64,000 bases of DNA from contig JAJPHI010000020.1 in assembly GCA_021325355.1 (NCBI GenBank), positions 1-64,000 on the forward strand, in the 5' to 3' direction. The translations under genes were made by a program, and so were the position numbers. Below are positions 1 to 9,320 of this stretch, piece after piece. The notes beneath the pieces are model-generated. The model was not told the origin of the DNA. It worked only from the letters and a program-made list of their open reading frames with translations, and did no database searches. The DNA is from Pseudomonadota bacterium (GTDB taxonomy: Bacteria > Desulfobacterota > Binatia > Binatales > Binataceae). The number at the start of each line of letters is the position of its first letter. Positions within the stretch are counted from its first letter, which is position 1.

Positions 1-513
1 AACAGCGTCACTGGGATCTTTTTGAACTCGAAATCCAACAAGAACTACCTCGCCAATTTCGACGCCAGCAGCAATCCGAGCGGCTCGGGCATTACCGTGC
101 AGTCCTCATCCTCGAACCAGTTGGTGGATTTCGACGCTTACGATAACGGCGTGTACGGCGTATGGCTGGTCGGCGCGGACTCGAACACGGTCAGCTACTT
201 CTTCACCTTCGGCGACGCGCTGGCCGGCGTCTATTTGGGATGCTCGACGACAGGGCCAAATGGCTGCTCTTCTTCCGCAAGCTCCAAGAACACTCTCAGC
301 GGGGGATCGGCCGGCAATGACGGCGTGATTTCGCAGAGTTATGGCGTCGCCGTCGATACCGGCGATCTGAAGAATACGCTGACCGGGATCGGCGCGGCCG
401 GTGATACGACGACAGATCTGTTCGATAACAATGCCAACTGCGGCACCAACGTGTGGTCGCTGACCTCGGCCGGCACCACCAGTCCGAGTAGCTGTATCGC
501 GACTACCCCGTAG
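1..513 (+). CDS. Parallel beta-helix (NosD-like) protein, C-terminal part
   Basis: The frame is open from the first base, so the gene begins outside the window and only about the last 170 residues are seen. The sequence has the short Asn/Ser/Gly-rich coils of right-handed beta-helix proteins, with repeats such as NSVTGIFLNSKSNKN and a GVYGVWLVGADSNTV coil. Such proteins are usually secreted and bind or cleave polysaccharides, but no catalytic residue can be assigned here. The tail (SSCIATTP) carries no sorting signal. A terminator-like hairpin follows. The fold is fairly sure; the function is unknown. Confidence 0.7.
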   Translation, partial: NSVTGIFLNSKSNKNYLANFDASSNPSGSGITVQSSSSNQLVDFDAYDNGVYGVWLVGADSNTVSYFFTFGDALAGVYLGCSTTGPNGCSSSASSKNTLSGGSAGNDGVISQSYGVAVDTGDLKNTLTGIGAAGDTTTDLFDNNANCGTNVWSLTSAGTTSPSSCIATTP

Positions 514-537
514 CTCACGCCGACGGAGCACGCGCTT

Positions 538-570
538 GCGGGAGCGGCGGTCAACGGCCGCCGCTCCTGC
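538..570. terminator. Hairpin between convergent genes
   Basis: A perfect 10-bp inverted repeat (ggagcggcgg / ccgccgctcc, 541-550 and 558-567), extendable by three more pairs, encloses a 7-nt loop. It lies between the end of the beta-helix gene and the end of the minus-strand zinc-ribbon gene, so it could end both transcripts. There is no clear T-tract. Confidence 0.5.
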
Positions 571-586
571 TGATCATCGCGAAGCA

Positions 587-940
587 TCAGCGGGGATCAG
601 CCGGCGTTTCCAGCGTAAGCCCGCAGTGGTCGCAGCGCCGAAGGAGCAGGCAGAACCAGAACGGCAAATCGGGCTTGCGGCAGAACCGTTCGCCGCATCG
701 CGGGCAGATGACCGCACCGATCCGCTGCGTAAGCATCACGCCGAGCAACAGCCACGCCAGGGTCAGCGGCACGAGAAAAGTGTCCGAATCAGTGATCCAG
801 ACGGCCAGCCAACCGAGCGGCGCCAGCAGTCCAAGGAAAATCACCACGCCGATTTGATGGCGACGCAGACGGATCAGAGCCTCGCGCTCACGCGGCGTGG
901 GCGGCAGCCATGAAGGATAGTAGCGCGGGCGAGTAGCCAT
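587..940 (-). CDS. Small membrane protein with C-terminal zinc ribbon
   Basis: This 117-residue protein has a basic N-terminus, two hydrophobic segments (about residues 29-45 and 50-65) and a C-terminal four-cysteine pattern, CPRCGERFC then CDHCG, typical of a zinc ribbon. The ATG at 940 is chosen because a longer frame would run into the divergent endonuclease IV gene. I do not recognise a named family. A membrane-anchored zinc ribbon suggests a protein-protein or assembly role, but this is inference. Confidence 0.6.
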   Translation of the reverse strand: MATRPRYYPSWLPPTPREREALIRLRRHQIGVVIFLGLLAPLGWLAVWITDSDTFLVPLTLAWLLLGVMLTQRIGAVICPRCGERFCRKPDLPFWFCLLLRRCDHCGLTLETPADPR

Positions 941-1047
941 AAGGACCCGTCTTGAATTGATTCTGCACGGTTGATCACGAGAAGCCAAAGCCGCAGTCGC
1001 TTTAGCCTCGGCTTTGGTTAAAATTGGTCGCACAAGGGTGCGGACAG

Positions 1048-1941
1048 ATGGCAAACTCTGATCAGCCAGCGCCACCGCCTGCCTCAAGCAAGCGATCGCT
1101 CCTCGGCGCGCACATGTCGATCGCCGGCGGCGTGACGCAGGCTCTGATCCGCGGACAGGCCGGCGGATGCGAATGTATTCAGATCTTCACCAAGAACCAT
1201 CGGCAGTGGGCGGCAAAACCGTATCCGCCGGAAGAAATCGCAAGCTTCCGCCGCGCGCAGCAGGCGAGCGCTATCAGGATGGTGGTGGCGCACGACTCGT
1301 ATCTCGTCAACCTGGGGGCGACCGACGGCGAGCTGCGCAAAAAATCGATTGCCGGATTGATCGACGAGCTGGAGCGCTGTGAACAGCTTGGCGTGCCGCT
1401 GTTAATCGCGCATCCGGGCGCCCACGTGGGCGCGGGCGAGGATGCCGGCATCACGAATATCGCGCGGGCGCTCGACGCGGCGCATGCCGCCTGTCCCGGT
1501 TATCGAGTCAGGATCGCGCTCGAGATCACCGCCGGGCAGGGCAGTAATCTCGGCTACGAGTTCGCGCAAGTGGGTCAGATTATCGACCGGGTTAGAGAAA
1601 ATGGCCGCCTGCGCGTCTGTTTCGACACCGAGCACGCTTTCGCCGCAGGTTACGATCTGCGGACGGAAGAAGGCTACGAGCAGACGTTCAGCGAATTCGA
1701 TCGCTGTATCGGGATCGAGTTACTGGCGGCCTTTCATATCAACGATTCGGCGAAACCGCTCAACTCGCGCGTCGATCGCCATGAGCATATCGGGCAGGGG
1801 TATCTCGGCGTCGAGGTGTTTCGCCGGATCGTCAACGATCCGCGTTTCGCGGGACTGCCGATGTGCCTCGAGACCGATCCGGGAGAGGACAACAAAGGTA
1901 TTCTCGCTGATCTGAAACTGCTGTTCGAACTGCGGCAGTGA
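1048..1941 (+). CDS. nfo: Deoxyribonuclease IV (AP endonuclease)
   Basis: Endonuclease IV cuts the DNA backbone 5' to abasic sites in base-excision repair, using three zinc ions in a TIM barrel. The 297-residue protein has the family signatures in order: GAHMSIAGG near the N-terminus, AHPGAHVG, DTEHAFAAGYDL (usually DTCHAFAAGYD), HINDSAKPLNSRVDRHEHIG with the metal-binding His and Asp residues, and a late LETD. The ATG at 1048 is preferred over a TTG at 1024, because the region between them is not conserved in the family. trpS follows 77 bp later on the same strand. Confidence 0.93.
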   Translation: MANSDQPAPPPASSKRSLLGAHMSIAGGVTQALIRGQAGGCECIQIFTKNHRQWAAKPYPPEEIASFRRAQQASAIRMVVAHDSYLVNLGATDGELRKKSIAGLIDELERCEQLGVPLLIAHPGAHVGAGEDAGITNIARALDAAHAACPGYRVRIALEITAGQGSNLGYEFAQVGQIIDRVRENGRLRVCFDTEHAFAAGYDLRTEEGYEQTFSEFDRCIGIELLAAFHINDSAKPLNSRVDRHEHIGQGYLGVEVFRRIVNDPRFAGLPMCLETDPGEDNKGILADLKLLFELRQ

Positions 1942-1988
1942 CTATCGCGGCCGCGCGCGGCGTCACCGCTATCGGGGCATCTCATTGA

Positions 1989-3020
<1,032 letters not shown>

Positions 3021-3047
3021 CTGAAGCTTTAAGCGCGACGGTCGCGA

Positions 3048-3923
3048 TCAGAGGTTGAGATAGGAGTGCATCCGGCTGATCGCCTTGCGCGCGGCCGAGG
3101 CGCTGCGGAAATAGTATGACGCGCCATTGGCGGCGCCGCGCGCCTGCTCAATTTTGGTCAGCTCTTTGCCGACCGCTTCGGCGTGCGCGGCCAGATTCTG
3201 CTCGAAGAGCTGCCGTGCGAAATCATAGAGCTGAACGTCGTACTGGTAGCGCTCCGCGATCGCGTCGCGCATTTCGCCCGGAACGTCATCCTTGCGCGGG
3301 CGGCCCTTGGTCACATTGAAACTCGCATAATTCTGCACACGCCAGCCGAAGATGACTTTGGCAAGGGCAAGGGTCTCTTCGAAGCGTTCGGTCAGGCCGA
3401 CCAGCGAGAAGTGTTGGGATAGATTGGCCTTGGCCCTGGCGAGGACTTCGTCGCTGCACTCGCCGGAAAGGAAGTCGTAGCCCGGATCCTGGCCGGCAAG
3501 CAGCTTGGTCTGTACGTTCGCGTAAGGCGTCGCCTGGATATACTCCTCGAGGCTGAGCTGCTTCATCTTGCGATGCTCAGGATGAACCACGCGCGAGAGT
3601 GCATAGTAGTACTCGGAGATGCCGCGGTCGATCGGGTCGCGCAGAACCGTGATATAGGTAGCGGGCTGTGGCAGACGGGTGTGGAGGCCGAAGGGCATGT
3701 GCCCCTGAAACACCATCATGCGAGCGAGCCGGTGCGGCGGCCACTTGAGCAGGCGGCGATAAGACCAGCGGAAAAAGCTTGGATCGACGGAAAAGATTCG
3801 CGTCGGCGGATACTCCCATTCGATCAAGCGGTTGAGCGTGGTGCCGCCGCATTTCGGCAGATGCACGAAAATCAGGGCCCGCGGCGTTACCGAACCGTTC
3901 CGGCCGTTTGCTGCTGCGTCCAC
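3048..3923 (-). CDS. Sulfotransferase family protein
   Basis: The protein (291 residues) has the PAPS-binding 5'-phosphosulfate loop PKCGGTT at residues 23-29 and a second PAPS-contact region LRDPIDRGISEYYYAL near residue 95, as in Sulfotransfer_2/heparan-type enzymes. It should move a sulfate group from PAPS to a hydroxyl on a glycan or small molecule. The start is GTG at 3923 with AAGGA nine bases upstream. It is the last gene of the minus-strand carrier-protein cluster, 119 bp after an acyl carrier protein gene, and may decorate that cluster's product. The acceptor is unknown. Confidence 0.8.
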   Translation of the reverse strand: MDAAANGRNGSVTPRALIFVHLPKCGGTTLNRLIEWEYPPTRIFSVDPSFFRWSYRRLLKWPPHRLARMMVFQGHMPFGLHTRLPQPATYITVLRDPIDRGISEYYYALSRVVHPEHRKMKQLSLEEYIQATPYANVQTKLLAGQDPGYDFLSGECSDEVLARAKANLSQHFSLVGLTERFEETLALAKVIFGWRVQNYASFNVTKGRPRKDDVPGEMRDAIAERYQYDVQLYDFARQLFEQNLAAHAEAVGKELTKIEQARGAANGASYYFRSASAARKAISRMHSYLNL

Positions 3924-4042
3924 TAAGCGATTCCTTTAGTCGTTCGCGATAAAATGCTGCGCGTAATCGAGCGGAGCGGAAGAACGTTCGCGAGGCTGCC
4001 GCGTCGAGCTTCGCTCTTCCTGCCTGATGAGCGCGCGAATTG

Positions 4043-4294
4043 TTACTTTTTCGAGTCGACCAGTTTCGCTATCGCCTGAACGGTTTCAAAGTTCTCCGGC
4101 ACGACGTCGGTGTCGGCGAGCTCGATACCGAAGGTTTCTTCGCAATAAGTCACGACCCTCATCACGCCCAGCGAATCCAGCAGACCACCTTCGATTAGCG
4201 GATCGGCGGTCCCGAGCTTCCCGAGGTCCTTGTCATACAGCAGATCGTTGACGAGAAAATCGAGAATGTTCTGTTCCGTTGCCGTTGTCGCCAC
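4043..4294 (-). CDS. Acyl/peptidyl carrier protein 1
   Basis: This 83-residue acidic helical protein has the phosphopantetheine attachment motif GGLLDSLG, with Ser41 as the likely attachment site. It should carry an acyl or aminoacyl thioester for the adenylation enzyme encoded upstream. The start is taken at GTG 4294, with GGAG seven bases upstream; a GTG at 4315 has no ribosome site. It is about half identical to the neighbouring carrier protein, sharing CEETFG and PENFETV, so the pair arose by duplication. The DSL motif is canonical in this copy only. Confidence 0.88.
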   Translation of the reverse strand: MATTATEQNILDFLVNDLLYDKDLGKLGTADPLIEGGLLDSLGVMRVVTYCEETFGIELADTDVVPENFETVQAIAKLVDSKK

Positions 4295-4435
4295 GCACAA
4301 ACTCCGTAAACGCACCGCGCTGCTAGCCGCGGTTCCCCCAAGAAAGTCGGCTCAAGCGAGATTACCTACAAGTCGATAAATCACGGTTCTGTAACTCACA
4401 GAGGCATTTAAAGGTCGCAAATAGCATTCGTTAAA

Positions 4436-4696
4436 TCAAGAGCGCAGACGTTCGACGAGTTGCGCAATGGCTGCGACCGTCTCGAAGTTCTCCGGGAGCA
4501 CATCCGGGTCGGGAATTTCGACGCCGAAGGTCTCCTCGCAAAAGGTGACGATCTGGAGAATATCGATTGATTTGAGCGTACCCGATTCCAAGAGCGAATC
4601 ACTCGTTTTCAGACCTTTAATATCCTTATCATAAAGCAACTCTGTTACAAGATAATTTAAGATGGCCTTTTCTATTTCGGTCGCACCTGCCGTCAT
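4436..4696 (-). CDS. Acyl/peptidyl carrier protein 2 (variant motif)
   Basis: This 86-residue carrier protein is a paralogue of the next gene downstream. The serine is kept at position 43, but the residue before it is Lys, giving SGTLKSID instead of the usual (D)SL. It could still be phosphopantetheinylated, perhaps by a dedicated transferase, or it could be a partner that is not loaded. GGGAG lies nine bases before the ATG. It follows the adenylation gene by 92 bp and precedes carrier protein 1 by 141 bp, all in one direction. Confidence 0.85.
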   Translation of the reverse strand: MTAGATEIEKAILNYLVTELLYDKDIKGLKTSDSLLESGTLKSIDILQIVTFCEETFGVEIPDPDVLPENFETVAAIAQLVERLRS

Positions 4697-4788
4697 TCTT
4701 GAGCACTCCCGCGTAAACTGCTTCTCCAGTACGCTCTACCGGCAGGTTAGTTACGCCCGACTCTGCCAGGGTTGCACAATGCACTATG

Positions 4789-6369
4789 TCAACCAGGCAG
4801 GTGCGCCTTCAGCAGTGTCTCGCGATCGATTTTGTCGCTGGCAGTGCGGGGGAGCGTCGCCTGGAAATGAATCCGCTCCGGTACCATATAGCGCGGCAGG
4901 AATTGCGCGCAATGGCGTTTGGTTTCCGCGACGTCGAGCGCGGCGCCCGCACGCGCGACCACGACTGCTTCGAGGCGATTGCCGACCTCGCTGTCCGGGA
5001 TCGGCAGGATGACGGCTTCATCGATATCCGGATGGCGACACAGGACGGCTTCAATTTCGCCCAGTTCGACGCGGTAGCCGCGGGTCTTCACCTGATGGTC
5101 GCGGCGCCCCAGGTACGTAAGGACACCGTCGGGCCGGCGCGCCACGAGATCGCCGGTATTATAAGCAAGCATCGAGCGGCCCGCGGTGGTGGAGATTTCA
5201 CACAGTCGCTGCGCGGTCAGTTCCGGACGGCCCCAGTAACCGTGCATCAGGGTGCCGCCGCCAATCCACAGCTCGCCGGCTTCGCCTTCGGGCACGGGGC
5301 GACGGTCGGGGTCGAGGATTTGGCCCTCACAGTTGGGGCAGATCCGGCCGATCGGCAGCGGCGTGTCGTCCACCGGAAGAGCTTCGACTTCATACCAGGT
5401 GCAGACGTTGGTTTCAGTCGGTCCGTAAAGATTGGCGAAGCGGGCTTGCGGCACGAGCTTCATCAGTTCGCGCAGATGCTTGACGGGGAAGACCTCACCC
5501 GCGAAGAGGACCACCCGCAGTGAGCTCAGGTCGTGATTCGCGAGCGCGCCGTGGCTCAGGAGCTGGATGAGCGTGCTCGGGGTCGCGTACCAGATGGTCA
5601 AGCGTTGGGCGGCCCACAAATTGGCGAGCGCAGCGGCAAAAGGGGCGACTTTACCCGGCACCGGAAACACCGTGGCGCCGGCGCGCGCGGCCGCGTACAA
5701 ATCGAAGCTCGACAGGTCGAAATGAAACCCGGCGTGATTTGCCAGACGATCGTGATGATTCACCGCGAAGGTATCGGCCGCCCAATCCACGAACGACAAC
5801 GACGCGCGATGGGAGATCATGACGCCCTTGGGTTGTCCGGTCGAACCCGAGGTGTAGAGGATATAGGCGAGGTCCTCGGAATCAATTCGCACGTCGGGCC
5901 GCGCGGTGACGGGCGCGAGGCCGCTCCAGGTGACGACCGGTCGGCCGCCGAGCGTCGACGGCGCTGCGCCGTCGTCACCGAGCAGAGTAAGGCGCATCGG
6001 CGCCTGCCCGGCGAATTCGGTTTCGAGCGTGGCGATACGGGAACTGTGAGTGAAGAGCGCCGCAACGGCGCAATCGCGCGCGATGAAGGCGAGGCGTTGC
6101 GGCGGCGCGGCGGGATCGACGGCGACGTAGACCGCGCCGGCCTTCATGATACCGTATAACGCCGCGATCGCTTCGGGGGCCTTCGGCAGGTAAAGGGCGA
6201 CGCGATCGCCGCGCCGGACACCGTGGGCGAGCAGCGTATGGGCGATCCGATTCGACGCAGCTTCGAGCGCTTCGTACGTGAATTCCCGCCCGTCCATCAC
6301 GATCGCCGGATGGCGGGGATAGCGCTCGGCGGAACAGGTCAAGAGATCGGGCAACACACGCGATGACAC
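4789..6369 (-). CDS. Stand-alone amino acid adenylation enzyme (ANL superfamily)
   Basis: The 526-residue enzyme should activate a carboxylic acid as an adenylate and load it on a carrier protein. Core motifs are present in order: A3 YTSGSTGQPKG (172-182), A4 FDLS (217-220), A5 YGPTET (315-320), A7 YNTGDL, A8 GRRDHQVKTRGYRVELGEIE and A10 PRTASDKID with Lys513. The Asp in A4 is the residue that contacts the alpha-amino group in amino-acid-activating domains, so an amino acid substrate is likely. It also resembles exosortase-A-associated acyl-CoA ligases. GTG 6369 is the start, with GAGGAG seven bases upstream. No carrier domain is fused; two are encoded next door. Confidence 0.88.
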   Translation of the reverse strand: MSSRVLPDLLTCSAERYPRHPAIVMDGREFTYEALEAASNRIAHTLLAHGVRRGDRVALYLPKAPEAIAALYGIMKAGAVYVAVDPAAPPQRLAFIARDCAVAALFTHSSRIATLETEFAGQAPMRLTLLGDDGAAPSTLGGRPVVTWSGLAPVTARPDVRIDSEDLAYILYTSGSTGQPKGVMISHRASLSFVDWAADTFAVNHHDRLANHAGFHFDLSSFDLYAAARAGATVFPVPGKVAPFAAALANLWAAQRLTIWYATPSTLIQLLSHGALANHDLSSLRVVLFAGEVFPVKHLRELMKLVPQARFANLYGPTETNVCTWYEVEALPVDDTPLPIGRICPNCEGQILDPDRRPVPEGEAGELWIGGGTLMHGYWGRPELTAQRLCEISTTAGRSMLAYNTGDLVARRPDGVLTYLGRRDHQVKTRGYRVELGEIEAVLCRHPDIDEAVILPIPDSEVGNRLEAVVVARAGAALDVAETKRHCAQFLPRYMVPERIHFQATLPRTASDKIDRETLLKAHLPG

Positions 6370-6412
6370 AGGCGGTCTCCTCTGGTTGGACTGACAGCGG
6401 CGCAACGGCCGG

Positions 6413-7564
6413 TCATAGTCCGAGGCAGCGCGCGATGATTTTGCGCTGCATTTCAGAAGTCCCTGAATAGAGCGTCCCCGAAAGTGCGTCGCGCAGCTCC
6501 CGCTCCGGTGGATTACCTTTCATGTAGCCGTAGCCACCAAAAATCTGCACCGCATCGAGCGTCGCCTGCTTGTGGGCTTCACTGACAAAGAGCTTGGCGA
6601 TGGCCGATTCCATCACCGTGCCCTTGCCCTGCCCGTGAAGCCATCCGACGTAATAGATGAGGAAGCGGCCGGCCTCGATTGACACCTTCATCTCGACCAT
6701 GCGATTGGCGATGGATTCGTACTTCGCGATCGGATGTTCGAACTGGCGCCGCGACCGCGAATACTGGATACAGTTGCCAAGCAGACGGTCCATCGCGCCG
6801 ATATGCGCGGCGAAAATGCACGCGCGCTCCCACTCCATCGCGGTATTGAAGATGCGCGCGCCCGCGCCTTCGGGACCGAGCCGCATCGACTCGGGAACGA
6901 AACAGTCATCGAACGACACTTCACCCATCGGCGAGGTGCGCAGCCCCATCTTCGAGAACGGTTTGCCGAAGGTGGCACCGGGGCTGGAGCGGGGCACAAG
7001 GAAGGCCGTCAGCACGCGGCGGTCGTTATGTTCCGGCTGGCGCAGGTAGGCGAAGGCGACCGCGAGGTCGGCGACGGGGGCATTGGTCGAGAAGGTTTTG
7101 GCGCCGTTGAGGACATAACCGCCGCTGACCCGTTCGGCGCGCGACTTGAGCGAAAAAACGTCCGAGCCCGCGCCCGGCTCCGAGATGGCATGCGCCGCGA
7201 TCGCCTCGCCCGAGACCAGTTTGGTCAGCCATTCACGCTTCTGCATCTCGCTGCCGTAGCGCATGATCGGCATTTCGCATGACCAGAGCTGGGCATTCAT
7301 GCTGAAGACGAGACCGTTATCGAGGCATCCTTTGCCGAGCGCCTCCATCACGATGATGGTCGTCAGGAGGCTCGCCCCCTGACCGCCATATTCCGGCGCG
7401 ATCGGGAGGCCGAGGAGGCCGAAGTCGGCGCAGGCCTTCCATTTGGCCGCAGGGAAGACCGCCGCCTCGTCATCGTGTTCGAGGCCTTCGTTGAGCTGTT
7501 CCTGGGCAAAGCTGAGAACTGCCTGGCGCAGCTCGTCCTGTTCCTTGGTGAGCGCGAAATCCAT
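6413..7564 (-). CDS. Acyl-CoA dehydrogenase family flavoprotein (possible aminoacyl-carrier dehydrogenase)
   Basis: This 383-residue FAD enzyme has ISEPGAGSD, KTFSTNAPVAD and a C-terminal FGGYGYMKG...SGTSEMQ block, so it belongs to the acyl-CoA dehydrogenases. The usual catalytic Glu before GT near the C-terminus is Ser (YSGT, Ser367). A Glu is found instead in MEWER (Glu246), where isovaleryl-CoA dehydrogenase and the prolyl-carrier dehydrogenases of pyrrole biosynthesis keep their base. It sits 43 bp before an adenylation gene and two carrier proteins. That context makes an aminoacyl- or acyl-carrier thioester the likely substrate; free acyl-CoA is the alternative. Confidence 0.88.
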   Translation of the reverse strand: MDFALTKEQDELRQAVLSFAQEQLNEGLEHDDEAAVFPAAKWKACADFGLLGLPIAPEYGGQGASLLTTIIVMEALGKGCLDNGLVFSMNAQLWSCEMPIMRYGSEMQKREWLTKLVSGEAIAAHAISEPGAGSDVFSLKSRAERVSGGYVLNGAKTFSTNAPVADLAVAFAYLRQPEHNDRRVLTAFLVPRSSPGATFGKPFSKMGLRTSPMGEVSFDDCFVPESMRLGPEGAGARIFNTAMEWERACIFAAHIGAMDRLLGNCIQYSRSRRQFEHPIAKYESIANRMVEMKVSIEAGRFLIYYVGWLHGQGKGTVMESAIAKLFVSEAHKQATLDAVQIFGGYGYMKGNPPERELRDALSGTLYSGTSEMQRKIIARCLGL

Positions 7565-7582
7565 CGATATTTAACTGGCCAT

Positions 7583-8506
7583 CTAACTGGCCGCGGCGGC
7601 GCGCGGCGCTTCGACGGCGTGCGGATGAAGGCTCTTGATCCACTCGACCGTATGGTTGAGGAGACGCTCGCGATGAGCTGCTTCGAGCACCGTATGGGCG
7701 CGGCCGGGAACGACGAAAATCTCGAAGCGGGCGCGGGTGCGCGGGTCGAGCCGATCGAGCAGCTCCGGCTGCTTGAGCTTGAACGAAAGCCGATACTCCT
7801 CGTCCTCTTCGCCATAATAGAAGAGCACGCGGGCGTTGGAGCGGACCACGGCCTTCCAGTCGCGCAGAAAGACCGGCGAGACCGGAGGGGTCTTGGTGTA
7901 GCGCATGATGATCCGGTTAAAGGCGATGCGCAGGGCGAGCACCGCGCGTTCGCGCGCGCGCTGCGAGAGGATAAGCTCACGGATCGTCTTCCAACGCGCG
8001 CCGACCCGCACCAGGTTACTCGGGTTATAGGCCTCCGACCCCATCCAGTCGGTCACCGGCGCGCCGAAGAAGCCGAGCGCGGCGAGGGCCGGTCCTTCCT
8101 CGGTAAACAGCGAAATCGCCGTGCGCGCGTCGAAGCATCCGCCCCAGACAATGAATTGCTGGAAGCCCAGACGCTCGCGCGCGTAGCGCAGGACGGCCAG
8201 ACCGTCATCGCGGTAGGGTTCGTCAACGTAGACCATCCCGGAAGAGCCTTCGCTGTCGCCCCAGCCGTGATAATCGAAGCGGATACAGCCGAAGCCGTAG
8301 GTGGCGAGGCGGCGGGCCGCCTCGACCAGGGTGCGTCGATTCTCGAAGCGGGGCCGCGAGAAGAAGATAACGCAGCGCTCGGCCGGCGGGGCCGAGGGCG
8401 CCGGCGGGGTATAGATCGCTACCAGATCGCCGAGCGCGCAGGGCACGCGATGGGCTTCTTCGGCCCAGGCGCGCTCCAGTTCGGCAGGTGTTTCATGCCA
8501 AGCCAT
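7583..8506 (-). CDS. Alpha/beta hydrolase, exosortase-A system hydrolase 1-like
   Basis: The 307-residue protein has an alpha/beta-hydrolase core: RFDYHGWGDSEG after strand 4, then a nucleophile elbow GGCFD (122-126) with Cys124 in place of Ser, and a late GRAHT histidine. A Cys elbow in the context WG-x-C-D is what I recall for hydrolase 1 of exosortase-A gene clusters. It overlaps the preceding hydrolase gene by 14 bp and lies 18 bp before the acyl-CoA dehydrogenase gene, so it is translated with both. It may act as an editing or release thioesterase for the carrier proteins (inference). No exosortase or PEP-CTERM protein is seen in this window. Confidence 0.75.
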   Translation of the reverse strand: MAWHETPAELERAWAEEAHRVPCALGDLVAIYTPPAPSAPPAERCVIFFSRPRFENRRTLVEAARRLATYGFGCIRFDYHGWGDSEGSSGMVYVDEPYRDDGLAVLRYARERLGFQQFIVWGGCFDARTAISLFTEEGPALAALGFFGAPVTDWMGSEAYNPSNLVRVGARWKTIRELILSQRARERAVLALRIAFNRIIMRYTKTPPVSPVFLRDWKAVVRSNARVLFYYGEEDEEYRLSFKLKQPELLDRLDPRTRARFEIFVVPGRAHTVLEAAHRERLLNHTVEWIKSLHPHAVEAPRAAAAS

Positions 8507-9320
8507 CTAGCCAAGCTCCGGTCTCGTCGAGCAATTCATTGGAAATCCACGGCTGGCGCCACATCGGGAACTGCCAGCCGGGTTCTTCGCGAATCATCAG
8601 TGTGCGCAGCGGCAGGTTGCGCTTCTCGAGGTCGGCGATCAGCGCCGCGGTCTTGGGCGCGAAACGCACGCGCGGTTGCACCTGCGCAACAAAAGTGGCG
8701 CCGTTCCAGTCCTGCAATAGCGAAGTCAGGCTGAGATCGCGGGCTTCGCGATAGAAGCGCGCGTGAATCTCCGAGCCGAGCACATCGGCGGTACCCTCGC
8801 GTTCGAGCTTCGCCAGCATCTCGGTGGACGAGCTGATCGGCGGTTTGAGCCCGCGCGCAGTGGCAGAAAAGAGGAGACCGCGAATCAGCTCGACGAAGTA
8901 ATCGCGGCCATTGTGGATCGGCTCCCACAGGGCGATCCCGGCAGTATCGGCGTAACGGGCGGCGGCCGCCGCGGCGGTCATCGCGCCGAAGCGCAGACCG
9001 ATCCACACGATGCGTTTGCTGCCCGAGAGCCGCATCACCTGGTCGCCGGCGGCCAGCGCGTCCTCGACCAGGTCATCGAAACCGAGGTCGCAGAAGTCGC
9101 CGGCGGAGTCGCCGTGGCCGCGTGAGTGATAAAGCAGGGCCGGCAGTCCGTGATCGGCGGCCTTGCGCACCATCAGCGAGAGGATACGCCCCGAGACCCC
9201 ATGTTCTGCGCCGAAGCTATGGCACATCACGACCGCGGGCTTGACCGATCGCCCCGCCGGAGCGTCCCAGAACAGGCTGAAAAGCGGCCGTCCCTTGGAC
9301 GGAAAAAACTCTAGATGCAT
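8493..9320 (-). CDS. Alpha/beta hydrolase-like protein, exosortase-A system hydrolase 2-like
   Basis: The 275-residue protein has the fold marks HSFGAEH, HSRGHGDSAGDF and an elbow GLRFG (108-112) in which the nucleophile position is Arg110. A GLR-x-G elbow followed by an A-rich helix and a (L/I)W-x-P strand matches what I remember of hydrolase 2 of exosortase-A clusters. Without Ser or Cys the protein may not be a classical esterase. It is the first gene of the minus-strand cluster, with a good promoter about 45 bases upstream, and overlaps the next hydrolase gene by 14 bp. Confidence 0.72.
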   Translation of the reverse strand: MHLEFFPSKGRPLFSLFWDAPAGRSVKPAVVMCHSFGAEHGVSGRILSLMVRKAADHGLPALLYHSRGHGDSAGDFCDLGFDDLVEDALAAGDQVMRLSGSKRIVWIGLRFGAMTAAAAAARYADTAGIALWEPIHNGRDYFVELIRGLLFSATARGLKPPISSSTEMLAKLEREGTADVLGSEIHARFYREARDLSLTSLLQDWNGATFVAQVQPRVRFAPKTAALIADLEKRNLPLRTLMIREEPGWQFPMWRQPWISNELLDETGAWLDGLA

